Of a stretch of 64,000 bases of DNA, positions 62,402 through 64,000 are shown piece by piece. The DNA comes from Halobellus sp. Atlit-31R (lineage in GTDB: Archaea > Halobacteriota > Halobacteria > Halobacteriales > Haloferacaceae). Under the pieces are notes generated by a model. The model did not search any database and was not told the DNA's origin. It worked only from the letters and a program-made list of their open reading frames with translations. Both the position numbers and the translations under genes were made by a program. Positions within the stretch are counted from its first letter, which is position 1. Each line of letters opens with the position of its first letter. The DNA lies in assembly GCA_003665935.1 (NCBI GenBank), contig QPLR01000001.1:62001-126000 (forward strand), given 5' to 3'.

Positions 62402-63526
62402 TCAGGTCTCCGTCTCGTCGTCGAACTCCCGGATCCGCAGATTGTACTCGCGGACGAGTTCGGCGTCTTCGATCTCTGCGGCACCGGTGAAGCCGGCCTG
62501 TCGACTGTCGAACTCGCCGCTGCCGCCGCCACCGGGGTAGCCGCTGGAGGGACCGGTCGGGCCGTCTCCGATACCGTCGCCGCTCCCCGGCACGCTGATG
62601 TTCTGCAGTTCGTCGCCCGCCTCCACGTCCTCGGGGTCGCCGAGGATCTGATCGCCGTCCTGTAAGTCGTCGTCCGCCGGCGGCGTGAGCTGCCCGTCGC
62701 CGTCGCCGTTGGGGCCGAAGAGGCCGCCGACGTCGGGGTCGACGATGGCGACCTGAACGCTCGCGAGACTCACGAGAGCGACCAGCAGCACGGTGACGGC
62801 GACGCGTCGCGTCCCGACGAGCTCGAACGTCGACGTCTCGCCGAGCGTCGCGATCACGTCGTCGTAGAGACGGCGTGCCATCGCGGTGTCGGCTCCGTCG
62901 TCGACGGCGTCGCGTGCAGTTCGCAGCGCCTCCCGCACCGGGGGGTTCGCCGCCTCGAACTGCTCGACTAGCGGGCGACGGAGTCGCACGGCCGCTTCGC
63001 CGACGAAGGCAGCGACGCCGAGCGCGACGGCGGCGAGCGAGGTGGCCTGAATCGTCGCCGGGGCGACGCCGCCGAGCACCGGCAGTTGGCGGAACAGTCC
63101 GACGACCGCCGCGGGAAGTCCGACCGTCGTCGCGAGCCACGGCGGCTCGACGAGTGCGAGCGCGAGGTTCGAGAGCAGCGCGAGGAGCGCGGCGTCGACG
63201 GTCGCGTAGAGCAGCGCCGCCTTCCGCACCTCGCGTCTGACCTCGTCGAGCGCGCTCCGGATTCGGGCCGTCGTCTCGTCACCGTCGCCGGCGTCGGTTC
63301 CTTGGGCGTTCGGCGGGTCGGCGAGGCCGTTGCTTGGGTCGTCGTCGGGGTCGTCGCCGACGGCACCGCCGTCGCCGTCCGCAGGCGCGCGGTCGACGAA
63401 CCCCGGGTCGGCGTCGAACGTCAGGTCGTCTGCCGCGTCCGGCTCCGGTGCTTCTCCCTCCGCTGCGTCCGTCTCGGACGCCCACTCGTCTGCCGCGTCC
63501 GGTTCGTCCTCATTCGGTTCCGACAT
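62402..63526 (-). CDS. Membrane protein of the MoxR/DUF58 operon, unknown
   Basis: A 374-residue protein without a confirmed family. An acidic disordered N-terminus (1-85, Asp/Glu/Ala-rich) leads to a soluble helix (SALDEVRREVRKA) and about four transmembrane segments between residues 95 and 250. A Gly/Pro-rich, Asp-rich C-terminus (about 265-374) ends IREFDDETET. It lies 12 bases upstream of moxR and overlaps the next upstream gene by 17 bases, so it is part of the operon. It may be a membrane partner of the MoxR/DUF58 complex. Confidence 0.8.
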   Translation of the reverse strand: MSEPNEDEPDAADEWASETDAAEGEAPEPDAADDLTFDADPGFVDRAPADGDGGAVGDDPDDDPSNGLADPPNAQGTDAGDGDETTARIRSALDEVRREVRKAALLYATVDAALLALLSNLALALVEPPWLATTVGLPAAVVGLFRQLPVLGGVAPATIQATSLAAVALGVAAFVGEAAVRLRRPLVEQFEAANPPVREALRTARDAVDDGADTAMARRLYDDVIATLGETSTFELVGTRRVAVTVLLVALVSLASVQVAIVDPDVGGLFGPNGDGDGQLTPPADDDLQDGDQILGDPEDVEAGDELQNISVPGSGDGIGDGPTGPSSGYPGGGGSGEFDSRQAGFTGAAEIEDAELVREYNLRIREFDDETET

Positions 63527-63875
63527 TCTCACACTCCTGTGGGGCGGTCCGGTTCGTCTCTCGCCACTGGTCACAGAGCGACCGCAGATCCGCCTCGGCT
63601 GCGTCGCGCTCGTCACGAGCCGTCGACAGCTGGCTCCGGAGCGTCTCGACGCGCTCTTGGAGCTCCGACACCTGCGACTGCAACGACTGGATCCGGTCGC
63701 GGGCCGTCTGCAGGTCCTCGCGGAGCTGCTCGTTCTGCGCTCTGAGCTGTTCGTTCTGAGTCTCCACCGCCGAGACGCCGGACTGATACAGCGCCGTCGC
63801 TCCGACAGTCCCGGCGGCGAGGACGAGGAGGGCGACGACGAGCACGAGGTTCAGGCGGCGGCCGACGAAGCTCAC
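63510..63875 (-). CDS. Membrane-anchored coiled-coil protein
   Basis: A 121-residue protein with one N-terminal transmembrane helix (LNLVLVVALLVLAAGTVGATALY) followed by a long heptad-repeat coiled coil (VETQNEQLRAQNEQLREDLQ through RDERDAAEADLRSL). The end has a Cys pair region (LCDQWRETNRTAPQEC). The GTG at 63875 overlaps the upstream gene's TGA (GTGA). It is probably an oligomerising anchor in the MoxR/DUF58 operon. Confidence 0.8.
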   Translation of the reverse strand: MSFVGRRLNLVLVVALLVLAAGTVGATALYQSGVSAVETQNEQLRAQNEQLREDLQTARDRIQSLQSQVSELQERVETLRSQLSTARDERDAAEADLRSLCDQWRETNRTAPQECENVGTE

Positions 63876-64000
63876 GGGAGACCTCCGTCCGGCGTGGTAT
63901 TGCGGCGACGAACTTGAAGCCGCCGGTAGCTCACTTCGGCCGTGAACACGACGAGTCCGAAGAGCAGGGGCAGCCACGTCCAGTCGGTCCTGACGGGCCG
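63872..64000 (-). CDS. C-terminal end of a membrane protein, cut by the window
   Basis: A frame open at the right edge and ending in TGA at 63872-63874 encodes 42 residues: a final membrane helix (WTWLPLLFGLVVFTAEVSYRRL) then a short basic tail. Its stop overlaps the GTG of the coiled-coil gene. In related operons the gene at this place is often a BatA-like membrane protein with a von Willebrand domain, but too little is visible to decide. Confidence 0.65.
   Translation of the reverse strand, partial: RPVRTDWTWLPLLFGLVVFTAEVSYRRLQVRRRNTTPDGGLP

Noticed and set aside
1-64000. Search for CRISPR arrays, transposases, integrases and rRNA
   Set aside because: No regularly spaced repeats with unique spacers, no transposase or integrase motifs, and no rRNA-like stretches were seen; the only tandem repeats are the 40-bp block, the hexamer tract and the degenerate GCGTCGGC tract.

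Overview
This window is a GC-rich stretch of chromosome from a haloarchaeon (class Halobacteria). The signs are very acidic proteins (Asp/Glu-rich, few Lys), TAT-type lipoprotein signals, a PGF-CTERM-like tail, TrmB and HTH_10 (Bat-type) regulators, a HalX response regulator, archaeal AroK, MptE and Elp3, amphi-Trp and DsrE small proteins, and TATA boxes about 25-35 bp before start codons, as in leaderless transcripts. I do not assign a genus. No rRNA, CRISPR array, transposase or origin was seen. One tRNA-Arg(TCG) is present.

Layout. 1-671: end of aroK and an overlapping chorismate mutase. 1064-1138: tRNA-Arg, followed by an AT-rich gap. 2.0-15.5 kb: a sucrose/fructan and alpha-glucoside module made of GH32, GH68 and GH13 enzymes, a sugar ABC importer (binding protein, two permeases, ATPase), a PfkB sugar kinase and a TrmB regulator. 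The enzymes lack signal peptides, so imported sugar is probably split in the cytosol and fructose phosphorylated there. Between the divergent GH68 and GH13 genes lie three 40-bp tandem repeats, and a clean inverted repeat sits just upstream of the importer TATA box. 15.5-18 kb: AT-rich gap and small hypotheticals, including a shortened 7TM sensor-like protein with a PGF-CTERM-like tail. 18.1-27.4 kb: a Liv-type amino-acid importer divergent from proline dehydrogenase, then an HTH_10 regulator divergent from P5C dehydrogenase. Both divergent promoters share the palindrome GACCATGGTC, suggesting one proline/amino-acid regulon.

27.4-49.7 kb: PPK2, three different photolyase/cryptochrome-family genes (Phr1-like, CPD type, Fe-S type), a chemotaxis transducer, amphi-Trp, DUF2267 and DsrE proteins, thymidine kinase, a Yip1-like protein, an S1/OB/DHH-like nuclease relative with degenerate motifs, Elp3, a GNAT enzyme, two cold-shock proteins, superoxide dismutase, TrmO, the pterin enzymes MptE and FolP, an MBL-fold hydrolase and a membrane hydrolase. 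49.8-60.5 kb: HalX response regulator, creatininase-family amidohydrolase, bactofilin-like membrane protein, aldo/keto reductase, two MFS transporters, a DyP-peroxidase-like lipoprotein, a DsbA-like lipoprotein, a small SH3-like protein, a COG1325 RNA-binding protein, a thioredoxin-like protein and a small DMT protein. 60.5-64.0 kb: a tightly packed MoxR/DUF58 operon running off the right edge.

The most interesting candidates are the regulatory DNA of the fructan module (40-bp repeats and two palindromes), the palindrome shared by the two proline-cluster promoters, the cytoplasmic-looking levansucrase beside a GH32 with an extra N-terminal domain, and conserved families that have lost signature residues (the DHH-like and DyP-like proteins).
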